A stretch of DNA of 64,000 nt from Smallanthus sonchifolius. Lineage: Eukaryota; Streptophyta; Magnoliopsida; Asterales; Asteraceae. This document shows, piece by piece, positions 22,688-33,900 of the stretch. The translations under genes were made by a program, and so were the position numbers. The stretch covers positions 45,581,880 through 45,645,879 of the forward strand of contig CM042042.1 in assembly GCA_023525975.1 (NCBI GenBank), written 5' to 3'. The notes under the pieces were generated by a model that was not told the DNA's origin, did no database searches, and was given only the letters and a program-made list of their open reading frames with translations. How positions within the stretch are numbered: position 1 is the first letter of the stretch; every line of letters begins with the position of its first letter.

Positions 22688-22703
22688 AGTGGTATCAGAG
22701 CTT
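22688..22703 (+). other. Primer-site-like sequence left downstream of A's 3' LTR
   Basis: AG then TGGTATCAGAGC (22690-22701) and TT follow the right LTR, where target DNA should begin. This is the perfect tRNA-complementary version; A's own internal site (2427-2438) carries a mismatch. Coding homology of element C resumes at 22704. Confidence 0.8.
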
Positions 22704-23600
22704 GTATTTGTGGAACTGGTATCTGTTGTTGTTGAACTTGTTGTTGTTGTGGAACTTGTACTTGTGGAATTTGATGTTGTTGTTGTTGTTGTTGTGGTTG
22801 TTGAACATTTAAGCCTTGAGCTTGAGCAAGTTCATTAGGATGAAACCAGTTGTCATTAGGTGGTGCAACATAATCAGGATTGATTAAGTGCCCAAACAAT
22901 GGAGTATTGACTGGAATCAATGCAGCAATCTATTGTTTCACCTTCGTACAGTCGGTAAAGATACGTTTTGACATCGGAGTCAACGTTAATCTTATTGGAT
23001 GTTGTGGAAGATCAGGAATAAAATGATTGAGTATCATTTGAATAAACCGAGGATACATCAAGAAACCTTGACCTTCAGCTGGATTAATCTGCATAACCAT
23101 CTCTCGATAGAGTAAAGGGGAAAATTGAATCGTTTATTCAATGTTAAGGACACCATAGCAGTTTGAAGAGCCATCTTCAATCCATCAGTACCAGCTTTGC
23201 GAGGAGAGATGCATTGAATAATCACATGCATGAAATACCTCCATTCACCAACTAATCCACCTTTCCGAGCTTGTGTATCATTCTGTCGTCCACGATAACC
23301 CATCCGTTGAAAACAACCCATAATAAGAGTGCTAGGATAAGATATTGGATCGTCAGCATTTCCACCTAAATCAAGAGCAGCATGAATCGTCTCTTCAGAA
23401 ATTGCAATCTCAGTATTGTTTACTGTTGCACGAAGTACATGTGGTTCCACGTCAGTATCTTGATGTACCGTATCCCAGAATTGTTGTATATACATCAAGC
23501 TGATATAGGGATCTGCTGATAAGGCAACATGCAGTCGTGATCGATTCAGAAAATTTATGATGCCTTGAAAATTAACTGCTTCTGTGAAAGTATTGGACAA
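22704..23600 (-). pseudogene. Element C aORF1, N-terminal module and Gln-rich linker
   Basis: N-terminal half of the C accessory frame. Conserved module: IINFLNRSRLHVAL, IQQFWDTVHQD, WRYFMHVIIQCI, MVSLTLNKRFNFP, then after a frameshift near 23110 a MYPRF-containing stretch, a probable CAG to TAG stop near 22930, and HLINPDYVAP. A Gln-rich linker runs to the insertion point of element A and continues at 1700. In element sense it begins about 1.1 kb after the 5' LTR with no gag or pol between. TTTCACAG/AAG near 23580 looks like a 3' splice site. Confidence 0.75.
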
Positions 23601-23732
23601 CACAACAAACATTAGTACACTTACACATATATGAAACACACATTTAATAATACACACAAAACAAACAAAAAAAAAATTTCAAACAAAAAAAATTTTCAAC
23701 AAAAATTCACAAGTCCAAATCCTTACTGACCC

Positions 23733-24366
23733 CTAGGCGAACTTAATAAGTTCGCTTAGTAGTGCTAGAGGCGAACTTATTAAGTTCGCCTGACAAGTTC
23801 ACTTCGAACAAGTTCGCTTGAAACAAGTTCGCCTGAACTGTGACGTTTCAAATTCAAACTCAGATAATCAAATGTCATCGAATCAAGATAAAATCATGGA
23901 ATAAACGTTGAATAACAGTCGAATAACACTTTATAACCAAATAATATGATCAATTTTACAAGTCCGGTCAAAATTTGGTCAAAATCTGCCGTTGAAAGCT
24001 TCGACGTAAAAACCGAGACTAAAATCATCAAATACACACAATCTACCGGATGAAATTTAACGAAAGAACCTTAGTTGAATTCGCAATTCAATTTGGATTA
24101 AGATTCAACCAGTAAACAACTCCAACAACAACGTTTTAAAAATTCTGAAAAATTTCCAAGTATTGAGCAGTCTTACCCTCAGGCGAACTTAATAAGTTCG
24201 CTTTACTGAGTACCAAGCGAACTTGAGATCAAGCGAACAAGACAAGTTCGCTTAAGGAGGAAATCCGGTAAGTTCGCTTACTAATTAAGTTCACTTAAAA
24301 CAATGAAGCGAACTTAATAAGTTCGCTTGCTAAGTTCGCCTGCACAGGAACTAGCAAGTTCGCTTA
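23733..24366 (-). repeat. Palindrome clusters in element C leader
   Basis: Two groups (23733-23842, 24180-24366) of GCGAACTTA-A-TAAGTTCGC (9-bp arms) and half-units. A possible donor, TTTGG/GTAAAG, near 24408 and the acceptor near 23580 would place both clusters in a leader intron. Confidence 0.8.
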
Positions 24367-24679
24367 AACTGCTGTAACAAACTCAGAGGAATCTTTACCC
24401 AAACACGAACCAAGAACTTCAAAAATCATGATTTCTCAGCGAATTGATGGAATTTAAGGAAATTAAACCGTAGGATTATGAATTTTATCAAATAGAACAC
24501 TTCTATCGGACTAATTTCTTCATAATCACTTCCAAAAACACGAATTCAGTAGAGAAATGATCTTCAAGAACTTGAAAAACTCCATTGATGCAGAAATTTC
24601 AAAAATGTTGAATTTCTTGTCGAATTGTACACAAAACCGTCACTAATCACCAAGAATCGTACTTAATTCACGAGCATAA

Positions 24680-24691
24680 GCTCTAATACCA
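24680..24691 (-). other. Element C primer binding site
   Basis: Minus-strand TGGTATTAGAGC, one mismatch from the initiator-Met tRNA complement, two bases from the LTR end. Confidence 0.85.
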
Positions 24692-24693
24692 CT

Positions 24694-25186
24694 TGTAGGT
24701 CCAGGTAACTCAACTACTGATCGGACTCGTAATATGACGTTGCTATAACACAAAGTGCGGAATCCTTCATGTTAACATTTGTATACTAACCGACAATTGA
24801 AACAACATGCGTAAATAAACTTCTTGTTATATTCCAAACTTCATAGAGTTTACAAGATAATCACTTCTGCTTCTCTCTGTTCTTCTATGTTCTATATGTT
24901 CTATTCTGAACAGACTGTAAACTCTATATTTATAAACACAAGTTCTGATATAAGCGAACTTATTAAGTTCGCTTCTAACAGCTTAAGCGAACGTAACAAG
25001 TTCGCCTCAGTTAGACCTAAGCGAACTTATTAAGTTCGCCTCTGATAGACCAGGCGAACTTAACAAGTTCGCCTCTAGGCTCACTTGTAAAACACTTAGT
25101 AACTTCAGAAATTTACATAACAAAAACATAAAGACATAAAATCTAACTATTACAAGCTTTTGTCATTACAAATTTATGTCCTAACA
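24694..25186 (-). repeat. Element C 5' LTR
   Basis: 493 bp; element-sense start TGTTAGGACAT and end GGACCTACA. No partner in the window. Its start resembles the LTR start of element G (TGTTAGGACATT), hinting at kinship. Confidence 0.8.
24923..25078 (-). promoter_or_regulatory. Palindrome-TATA unit in element C LTR
   Basis: Four GCGAACTTATTAAGTTCGC-type palindromes (25078-24952), then about 17-20 bases, then TATAAATATAG (24933-24923) in element sense. Confidence 0.65.
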
Positions 25187-26115
25187 AGTTGGAGCCCTGA
25201 GCACTGTTTTGTGCTCCAAATTTCTTTCTTTCTAGCCACATTTCAAGCTTCTAGGAAGGACTACAACATCAAAAGGATCACCATACATCATCATCATCAT
25301 CTAGCTTGGGGAAGTTGGTTTGATTCTTGGCATTTCTTTATGAGTCTTGTAACTTTTCCTTTCTTTGTTCTTGTTCTTATGCTCACCATTAGCTAACTCT
25401 TGATATCACTTTGGTTTAGATAAAGTTTAGTAGCGTTTGACAACATTTATGGATTTTTGGTATAGTTTATGTTAATGTTATAACAATGGCATGATTATTC
25501 TTCAATGATATTGTGTATTTTGGAGTTGATATTGTTTGCAAGACTTGTATATGTGTAGGCTTTGTATGTTGGAAAACCCATGGTTTATGCATGTATTCAT
25601 TGATTAGTGTATGTATGTATGCTAGTTTATGGCTTTTGACTAGGAATGGTGGATGAAATCTTGTTTATGGTTGAAAACTCTTGAATGTGCATCCTTGTGC
25701 TTGTGTTTGGAAAGACAAAGTGATTGTTATGGTGTGTCATATTTAGTATTATGCTTATCTAGGACTTGCTGACACAATCTTCTAATTTATGTAATCTTGA
25801 TATGAACATTGTATGTTGAGGAAGTGCATGTTATTGTTTAATTTAATCAACTTGAGGTGGGTTATGTGTTGATTCGTGTAATATTTCCAACTAGTTGTTG
25901 AGTCAGCCAACCTTGACAGGAAGCTAGTTCAATATTTATTAAACATTAACGTATTCATAGCATGTGAGCTTCATTGTACGATTTTCGGTGGTTAGTTTGT
26001 ATAATTCATTCTAGCTTTCCGAATACTCATTTGATTAGATGTCTTTGACGAGAATTTAGTCAACATATGTTTCGTGTATTTGCCATGTATCCATAGTTGT
26101 TGTTGGGTGTTTACT
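25187..26115 (+). repeat. E2: Athila-type LTR, left piece
   Basis: Aligns by eye with 60600-61500 of element E's LTR (shared CAACATCAAAAGGATCACC-like stretch, repeated GTTTATGG and GACTAGGAATGG words). Truncated at 25187 by element C and interrupted at 26115 by element D; continues at 58364. TTACT (26111-26115) is D's target duplication. No gene. Confidence 0.85.
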
Positions 26116-26657
26116 TGTAGGTCCCTCGGGTGTGGCGGATCGTTACATGCAAGTGGGTCTACTAGTCGGACCGGGTGCGGAATGCCCGTGACTAGGTGGA
26201 GAGTCTAGCTAAACAAAGTAAACCGACAAGAGAAAACACTTTAAACTTTCTTTATATTATAAACACTTGAAGGTTACAGAGAAAAGCACTGAGATTACAA
26301 TCTGCGTATTTGCACTAAAGCCTGCGTACTTAACTTCTGTCAACCTATCTTATTTATACAGGACCTGATGCCTGCGCACTTAGCAAGTGTGCAGGTCAAA
26401 ATGCTCTTGCGTACTTAGCAAGTACGCAAAGTTACTCTTGCGTACTTGCCAAGTACGCAGGAGCTTTCTCCTGCGCACTTACAAGTGCGCAAAAGACTTG
26501 GAGAATTCTGCACCATTCAATATGTAAAAGTAAATACAACTCGATAAACTAATACATAAAGACTCTTACATACAAAGACAATTACAAACAAGACAAAACA
26601 ACCTAAGACTAAGACTCTATCTATCCAGAGTGTTTGTCACAGGAAAGTGTTTCAACA
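26116..26657 (-). repeat. Element D 3' LTR
   Basis: Plus-strand start TGTAGGTCCCTCGGG, end TTCAACA. Contains TGCGTACTTAGCAAGTACGCA palindromes (26367-26495) upstream of TATAAATAA (26350-26358) in element sense. Confidence 0.93.
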
Positions 26658-26671
26658 AACTCCCCCTTGAC
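26658..26671 (-). other. Element D polypurine tract
   Basis: Minus-strand GTCAAGGGGGAGTT next to the 3' LTR. Confidence 0.8.
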
Positions 26672-26718
26672 AACAGCTCTGGATAATCTTCAGTCTTCGG
26701 GCTTCACATCTTCAGTCT

Positions 26719-27694
26719 TCACAACGCTTGATCTTTAGCTTCCATCTTCTTCTTGTAATCAAGGCAGAATTTAATCACCTTGTCGTATTTAGAAGCAAGG
26801 AGCTTTGTCCACTCATCCGTGTAGACGCAATAGTGTTCTGCTATTACCTCCAGATCTTTCCCAGAAAGGTTGATGAAGCAGACTTCATCAAATATTCTGA
26901 TCAGCTCCTTTGGCACTAGGTTCCCACTCTCTGAACGTCCTTTACCCATGATCACAGCCTCACCCATCTTTGGATCTACGTACCAGTACCACATGTCACC
27001 AAGAATATCCTGAGATAACTTGCTCAGGGGAATCTTAGTTTCACATCGCACTCGCTTGTATACCAATTTCTTTAAGTGCTTCTTAGTCATAGGATGTACA
27101 GCATGCTAATCCTTGACTCTCTTGGGCACTTGAGGCTTGAACATCTCGAACTTCCCTGATCTTGCTTCTCGCTGCAGAACCACCCACAAACCCATCGCCA
27201 CTGCATGATTGGAATGACCCAGCAGCTCTCGGCTTGCTAGGTTCACAAGGTCGTATTTGGGCAAGGAGCTGAACGCTTCACTGGTGGATTTCAAGTATTA
27301 AACCCCGCCAGATCTTTTGATAGTGAACAACTGCTTGTCCTCCTCGAACCTTACAGCAAAGATCATCCCTGTTGCTCCGTGTTTGTCTATTATAGACGTC
27401 TTTTGCCACACAGGAGCTGGACCCTTTGATGAAGTAGAAGGCATGTCTGTTTCTTTCGGTGCCTCTGGGTCTACAGGTTCAGGGTCAACTGGGGAGGCTT
27501 CAGTCGAGGCTTCTACATTACTAGCCTGCTCGACTGAACCTGTGTCGAGCGGAGCGTCGAAGGATGGAAATTCAAAGATCTCTCCATCTTTTAGCTCGTA
27601 CTCTCCTTCCCCGTCACCCTTGGGAATTTCGATCACAACATCTTCGTCATCATCATCCCAATCGTCACCAGAGTCGATCTCTCCTTCTTCTAGT
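26719..27694 (-). pseudogene. Element D aORF2 (start lost, two stops)
   Basis: Single frame with stops at 27298-27300 (probable CAA to TAA) and 27106-27108 (TAG). Acidic start (LEEGEIDSGDDWDDDDED), then KQLFTIKRSGGV followed by YLKS across the stop, then WYWYVDPKMGEAVIMGKG, matching aORF2 of B (WWYYDGRTGEAVIVL). Its first codons are cut off at 27694 by element G; the missing N-terminus is probably about 30 codons, judged from B (EEGEIV near residue 28). Next to the polypurine tract, as in B. Confidence 0.75.
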
Positions 27695-28274
27695 TGTAAG
27701 TCCCGGGAGCCTCGTCGCGCAGCGGAAATAACACGATCTATTCTGCGATTTGTGTGGGAACAAAGAAACGAGACAGAGAAACAAGAACAAAGACAACAAA
27801 TAATGAAACGAAACATAATCCATAACATAGAAGTCATCCCGTATTACAGACTACATACCGAAGGAGCACACATCTCTCATCTAAGCTCACGGTCCAGGGG
27901 TCGGGAGAGCTCTTCCCGACCCGGACACCTCTCAACCTTGTTCCAGAAGTTCCACCTACAAATGAAGACAAGTCTTCTATTTATAGGGGAAGGAACACTA
28001 CATTCGTACTTGACAAGTACGCATGGTTTGGTCATGCGTACTTGACAAGTACGCAAGGCAAAAGCCTTGCGTACTTACTAAGTACGCAGGACCAAACTGG
28101 TGTGCGGGCTAAGTACTCAGGAACACCCTCCTGCGTACTAGCCACGTACACCGATACATAGAATTTAATCTATAGTTACAAAACATGCTTCTACAAACTC
28201 CCTCTTAACGATATCATCAAATTCTATCTATCACTAACACTGATAATCATCAGTTTACAAAGAATGTCCTAACA
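27695..28274 (-). repeat. Element G LTR
   Basis: Element-sense start TGTTAGGACATTC, end CCCGGGACTTACA. TATAAATAG (27978-27987) lies about 15 bases downstream of a run of GCGTACTTNNNAAGTACGC palindromes (27999-28152). A second PPT-like word near 28196 suggests an alternative internal boundary. Confidence 0.7.
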
Positions 28275-30030
28275 GACTCCCTCTAAACTAATGACATCAC
28301 GTGTCTTCTGGCGAGACTTGATCTTCTGGCATTCCACTTGAGATCTTCAAATCTTCAAACTTCAGTCTTCAGTTGCCGAGTGATGACAAACCCGACTCCC
28401 TCGTAACTGTTGCTTTCATTGTAGACCAAACCAAGTGCTTCAATAAGAACCAAACCCAACACAACTCATTGTAGTTTATCCTCTCAGCAGTAGCAACCTC
28501 CACCCTGACTTAGGACTCTGAGTCAGACAATGTCTTCCTAACCAGGTAACAATAGTAGACTAAGACAACTCCAAATCAGCTGGCATATGATAGAGAGTTT
28601 GAGTTTCCAATAACCTGCATCAAACTAATCAGCTCTCGTAGGAATTCCAGTAAGATAAACTTAAGTCTTCAACCAGATGTGTCCAACTCTATCCTGTATC
28701 TTCACGAGTCAACCAAATTCCCGAAGATGTTCATTTCCAATATCCCCTTTCAGGTTAAGCTCCATCTGACTAGACCAGAAACAAGGGTATGTTTCCTATC
28801 CCATCGGCCAATGATAAAAGGTTCCATCTTCAACTAATAATCCAACGAATATCCAGCTTTATCTTGAAAACACATGATATAATCAAACACAAAAAAAATA
28901 TAGTTTACACGAGATATCACGGTTGAGATCCATGTTACGTCAAAGAGGTATATATATAGGAAGTACCAACGACTTTTCCACCACCTCTTTAATGTCTCAT
29001 GAATACTAGATTTTATCCCCCTCATTTCTCTGTAAACTATGACCAGCTTCATCACCACTTCACTCAAATCCTCAAAAAGCACAACTAGCCAACTCCAGGA
29101 TTTTATTCTTTATTCCTTTGCAAAGAACCAAAGCAGCAAATCCTTGGGTTCAAGTTGTTTCAGTATTCATCCCCTATTAAAGAAGTATCCCGGATACTCG
29201 TAGCCTACATATTCAGGTTTGAATACCTAAACAAGATGATTCTTTTTCCGAAAGATCCAAAGCAGCCACATCTTCACAAATAGAACGAGACCTTTAGCCG
29301 ATGACGACCCAATTGCTCCCATTAGCTCAGCATTCATACCCTATTAAATAAGAATCCCGGATACTCGTAGACTACATTTTCAGGTATGGACCCTTAAACA
29401 ATGTATGACAAGTGGTATCATCCAACAAAAATCTCGTCCGTGTTTCGCCAAGCCACATTGTATACAAATTCTGGTCCGGAAAAACCAAAATTACTATCTT
29501 CTCAAAAATGGCCCGAAACACGCATACAAATGATCCCTAAATTTTTTTTTTGAATCCCAGAGGCTATTCCATGTGTACTTAGCAAATACGCATATGTAGG
29601 GTGTTGCTGCGTATTTAGTAAGTTCGCAAAGGCAAGTACTCATGCGTACTTGTTAAGTACGCAGAGAAATGCTCTTGCGTACTTAGCTAAGTACGCAGGT
29701 CACTTATCATGCGTACTTACTAAGTACGCAGGGCTAACCCATGCGTACTTAGCAAATACGCAGAAAAGGTGATTCTGCGTACTTGTTCAGTACAACAGTG
29801 TTCTTGACGGATCTTGAGGAGAATGCTCGAAAAGTGACGGATCGGAGAAATTAATGCTTCCGCAAGCTTCGAAAACATCATCTAACAAACCCTTAGCCTT
29901 CCAAACACCAAATGAAGTGATAACAAACTCGGATTTAAGGATTTTGGATGAAAAAGTAGCGAACTTTTTATAACTCAGATCTGCTCAAAAACCCTAAAAC
30001 CCAAAACTGGAACAAAAATCAACGAACACC
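28275..30030 (-). other. Element G interior, noncoding
   Basis: No ORF with homology. Two direct copies about 167 bases apart (starting near 29159 and 29326; shared ATCCCGGATACTCGTAG). Palindromes of the GCGTACTT type at 29568-29792, near the primer site, as in the leaders of B, C and D. The rest is unstructured to the eye. Confidence 0.6.
29568..29792 (-). repeat. Palindrome cluster near element G primer site
   Basis: About six TGCGTACTTNNNAAGTACGCA units at 30-40 base spacing; two are degraded. Confidence 0.85.
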
Positions 30031-30032
30031 GA

Positions 30033-30045
30033 GGCTCTGATACCA
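30033..30045 (-). other. Element G primer binding site
   Basis: Minus-strand TGGTATCAGAGCC, perfect, but no LTR follows at higher coordinates. Confidence 0.8.
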
Positions 30046-30050
30046 GTTGT

Positions 30051-30877
30051 TGACTGAACAAAAGGTAAAGAAAAACGTTCTCACTAATGGTGATAATTGC
30101 ATTTTAACTGAACCCGATATCATTGAAACAAATGATAATATAAAGGTAATGCTTTATGGGGGTTATAAAAGTCCTAACCAAGCAAAGAAAGAGGCTTTTT
30201 CAGCTCATTATGGGCTTGGGTATAAAGAAAATTTGAAAAAATATTATACTCCCAAAAACCAAACTGTTAAGGTTCAGACTAATGTTCATAAACCAACTCC
30301 TCCTTCTCATAATGCTGAGTTATCTAAGGCCAGATCTAATGAGCCTTACAAGAGAACTTATGTAGACAAGAGGAACTGCTTTCACTATGGATTGGTTGGT
30401 CACATTTTTGTGAACTTTCCTTCGAAGAACGAAGGGAAACGGCCTGTTGTTTCACAACCAGCTGTTATCCCCAGGTCGCCACCAGTGAAACCATCTCCCA
30501 AACATACAAAGCAAAATGTGGTGAAACCACGAGTCAAACCGATGGTAAAGCCTAAGATCAAATATGAAGCTAAACCATATGTTTCAAGAAAGGTAATGCA
30601 ACCCGCTGTACCTTGTGTATCTACCTCGGGTAGTACACGCACTGGTGAGAAATCTGTGGCGAGACTCTCAAAGCCACAGAGAAGGAGAAGAAACAAGAGG
30701 TTGAGAAAGCTGGAACAGCTGACTTCAGCTCAATCAGGTGAAGCTTCCACAAGTTCACCTGCTGTTGTTGATTCAAAGTCTCCTGTTTCGGTTAAGAAAC
30801 AGAAGAGATCCTGGACTGCCAAATCCAAAACTTCTCAATCTCCTAGTTCTATTCTTCTAAAGATTCATCAATTTTGA
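30051..30877 (+). pseudogene. Element D gag, C-terminal part (inverted segment)
   Basis: Open frame corresponding to the Gag tail of Sirevirus-like elements: basic, Pro/Lys-rich, with a degenerate knuckle (CFHYGLVGHIFVNF; two Cys lost) and a Lys-rich region. Its N-terminal half is on the other strand at 56191-57282, and the stretch between the two is missing. After the stop at 30877 another frame ends AWVSKSN at a TAA, then pol, matching B (AWVPNLN, TAA). Confidence 0.7.
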
Positions 30878-30949
30878 AGGAAGTAGTTTGTTTTGAAAAG
30901 GATGGACGACCCAAGACCACAATGGCTTGGGTCTCCAAATCTAACTAAT

Positions 30950-33900
30950 TCTTTTGTTACTCGTGCAGGGACGTCCGAAGGGTACTATCTCTAACCGCTG
31001 GTATGTAGATAGTGGATATTCTATGCACATGACAGGAAACATGGCCCTGCTTCAAGATGTTAAACCATTCAGAGGCGGCTATGTGGCCTTTGCCGGAGAA
31101 AAAGGCGGCAGCATCACGTGTCAAGGCGTGGTTTCGAACGGTTGTGTCAGCTTTGACAATGTCAACTTCTGTGGGTAGCTGAAGCATAACCTGTTGAGTG
31201 TCTCCCAAATGTGTGATAAGGAGTACTCGGTGATGTTTGACAAGTCAGAATGCCTGATCCTCAAACTTGGTTTTGAAGTTCCCGAAGAATGGATCCTGAT
31301 GAGAGCGCCAAGAACAAACGACACCTATCAGATCGATATGAGCGTGGCAACAACCACCTCATCAGTTCCTATCTGTTTTCTTACTAAAGCGACAGAGCTC
31401 GACTCCATCTTGTGGCATAGGAAACTCTGACATATTTCGTATCGTAAAATGAATCATCTTGTCCGAAACGGTTTGGTAACCGGGGTTCCTACGCTGAGAT
31501 TTACCATTGCAGATGACTGTATGCCTTGTAAAAAGGGCAAACATCAACGGAAGTCTCACAAGCCCAAGCTCCAAAACTCTATTGATACCCCTTTGGAGCT
31601 ATTACACATGGATCTGTTTGGCCCCATAAGTATCAGGAGTATTGGAGGTAAGTCGTTCTGTCTAGTAGTAACTGATGATTTCTCACGTTTTTCTTGGGTG
31701 CATTTTTTAGGTACTAAAGACGAGACTGCTGATATTCTTCAATATTTGATCCTGAGCTTGGAATCTCTTTGCAAGCTGAAAGTTAGAAGAATAAGGAGTG
31801 ACAACGGAACTGAGTTCAAGAATAATTTGAGGGATCTTTTCTGTCTCAAGAAAGGGATCCGTCACGAATTCAGCGCGCCGTACACGCCTCAGCAGAATGG
31901 AGTTGCTGAACGGAAGAACTGAACACTGATTGAGACTGCAAGGACTATGCTGTCGGATGCAAAGCTTCCTGTCACATTCTGGGCAGAAGCCGTTAATACA
32001 TCTTGTCATGTCTTAAACAGAGTTCTGGTTGTGAAAAGGCACAACAAGACTTGTTACGAGTTGATCAACAATCGACTCCCCAATCTTGATTACCTAGTTC
32101 CTTTTGGTAGTCCTTGTTCCTTGTTGCTACAGTACAAAGACCGCCAGTCTAAGTTTCATGAAAAAACGGTGGAAGGCATCTTCTTAGGATACGTTGCCAA
32201 CTCGCCTTGCAAGAGAGTGTACAACATAGGAACTCGTACTGTCGAGGAATGGTTTGAAGTGGATTGTAGTAAACACAGCATTCCACCCAAACCAACAGGT
32301 CCAGCTTGGGGTTTTGATTATGATGCGCTATTCAAGTCATTCAATCTTCCTGATCTATCTGCAGTTGACGACGCAAATGTTTATGAATTATTGGGTGGAG
32401 ACAATGACTCCAGCTTCTTTACTCGTGCTACTGTACCGATTGTAACTCCTTATTCCAATGCTGCATCTGCATCTGGAACTCATGACTATGATAACAGTGA
32501 AGATGTTCTTGTTGTTGGAGATGACGCTCAAGCTTATCCTAACACAACTGTAGGAAATGAAGCTCCAGCTGATCCAATTAACATTGAATCTTCTTCCTCT
32601 GGAACACTGGAAATGGGGGAGTTAAGCACGAATCTTGATCCAGAAATTCAGGAACCGATTGTACCGGAGATGAGAGTGCATAGGAATCATCCAATCAACA
32701 ACATTATTGGTGATCCTTATGCCGGTGTTCAGACTTGTCATCGAACCATCATTGAGAACACCAGTCTTTACACAGAGATACTTGACACTGGTGTCATGGA
32801 AACATGTCTGCATGCTGCATTCGTGTCCCAGTTAGAGCCGAAGAATGTGAAGGAGTCTCTCATTGACAACTGCTGGATTGAGGCGATGCAAGATGAATTG
32901 TCTCAATTCCAAAAGTTGCACGTGTGGGATTTGGTTGACTTGCCAAAAGGCTTTCAGCCAATTGGAACCAGATGGGTGTTCAAATGCAAGACGGATGATC
33001 GTCATGTTGTTGTGAAGAACAAAGCAAGATTGGTTGTTCAGGGTTTTTATTTGCAAGAGGGCTTGGATTACACGGAAGTATATGCCCCAGTTGCTAGAAT
33101 TGAGGCCATTCGACTGTTCTTGGCTTATGCCACATATGTCGGCTTCAAGGTCTATCAACTTGATGTGAAGAGTGCTTTCCTTTATGCTAAAGTTCATGAA
33201 GAGGTCTATGTCACTCAACCTCCCAGTTTTGAAGATCCGCATAATATCAATAAAGTGTATAAGCTCGACAAAGCACTTTATGGTCTTCATCAAGCACCGC
33301 GGGCATGGTATGAGACATTATCTAAGCATTTACTATCTAATGGTTTCGACCGTGGACAGATTGACTCGACCCTCTTCATTAGGAAAGCAGGAGGTGACAT
33401 TCTCCTTGTACAAGTATACGTCTACGACATTATATTTGGATCTACCAATGAAGGGATGTGTAGGGAATTTGAGCAGGTGATGAAGTCCAAGTTTGAAATG
33501 AGTAATATGGGTGAATTGTCATTCTTCCTGGGTCTGCAAGTCAGTCAAAGAGAGGATGGCATTTATCTACATCAAACTAAGTATGTGCAGGACATCTTGT
33601 CAAAATACAAGATGAATGATAGCAGTACTTATGGCACATCTATCCCAGTCAATCATGGTTTGCATCCCGACAAAGATGGAAAGGATGTAGATTGCAGATT
33701 GTACCGTGGGATGATTGGATCACTTATGTATCTCACAGCTTCATGACCCGATATAATGTTTGCTGTGTGCTTGTGCTCAAGGTTCCAGTCTCAACCGAAG
33801 GAGTCACATATGATAGCCGTGAAGAGAATTTTCAGATACCTAATAGGGAAACCCCGATTAGGTCTTTGATACTCTAAGCAGCTGTCATTCGACTTTAAAG

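Larger units (their letters stand above)
1701..22703 (+). mobile_element. Element A: pol-less Sirevirus-like copia retrotransposon (gag + accessory ORF), split by element B
   Basis: Bounded by two LTRs of 724 and 722 bp (1701-2424, 21966-22687) that differ by only about eight substitutions by eye. Inside are a gag-like region and an aORF1, but no protease, integrase, reverse transcriptase or RNase H, so it should depend on another element's enzymes (a GAG-bearing non-autonomous class). It lies inside the accessory ORF of element C and is itself split at 5922/20147 by element B. Without B it is about 6.8 kb. The target duplication is imperfect: GTATA at 1696-1700 versus GTATT at 22704-22708, and primer-site sequence persists after the right LTR. 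Confidence 0.9.
22704..25186 (-). mobile_element. Element C, 5' portion: LTR element with the accessory ORF directly after the leader
   Basis: Minus-strand element split by A; the rest lies at 1-1700 and beyond the left edge. Order: LTR (25186-24694), primer site, 1.1-kb palindrome leader, accessory frame. No gag or pol in the visible part. Its right end abuts E2 Athila LTR sequence (25187). The other LTR and the target duplication are outside the window, so completeness cannot be judged. Confidence 0.8.
27695..30047 (-). mobile_element. Element G: small noncoding LTR element, right LTR missing
   Basis: Left LTR 27695-28274, polypurine-like GTTTAGAGGGAGTC at 28275-28288, 1.75 kb interior, and a perfect primer site (30033-30045). 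A right LTR should start at 30048, but only TGT fits before copia gag sequence begins on the opposite strand. It interrupts aORF2 of D at 27694. No gag, pol or accessory frame. Confidence 0.7.

Noticed and set aside
25160..25396. Small ORF in the E2 LTR as a host gene
   Set aside because: Sequence is shared with the noncoding LTR of E and has no coding homology.
27317..28045. 242-codon plus-strand ORF
   Set aside because: Antisense of D aORF2 running into G's LTR; Ser-rich composition mirrors acidic codons on the real strand.
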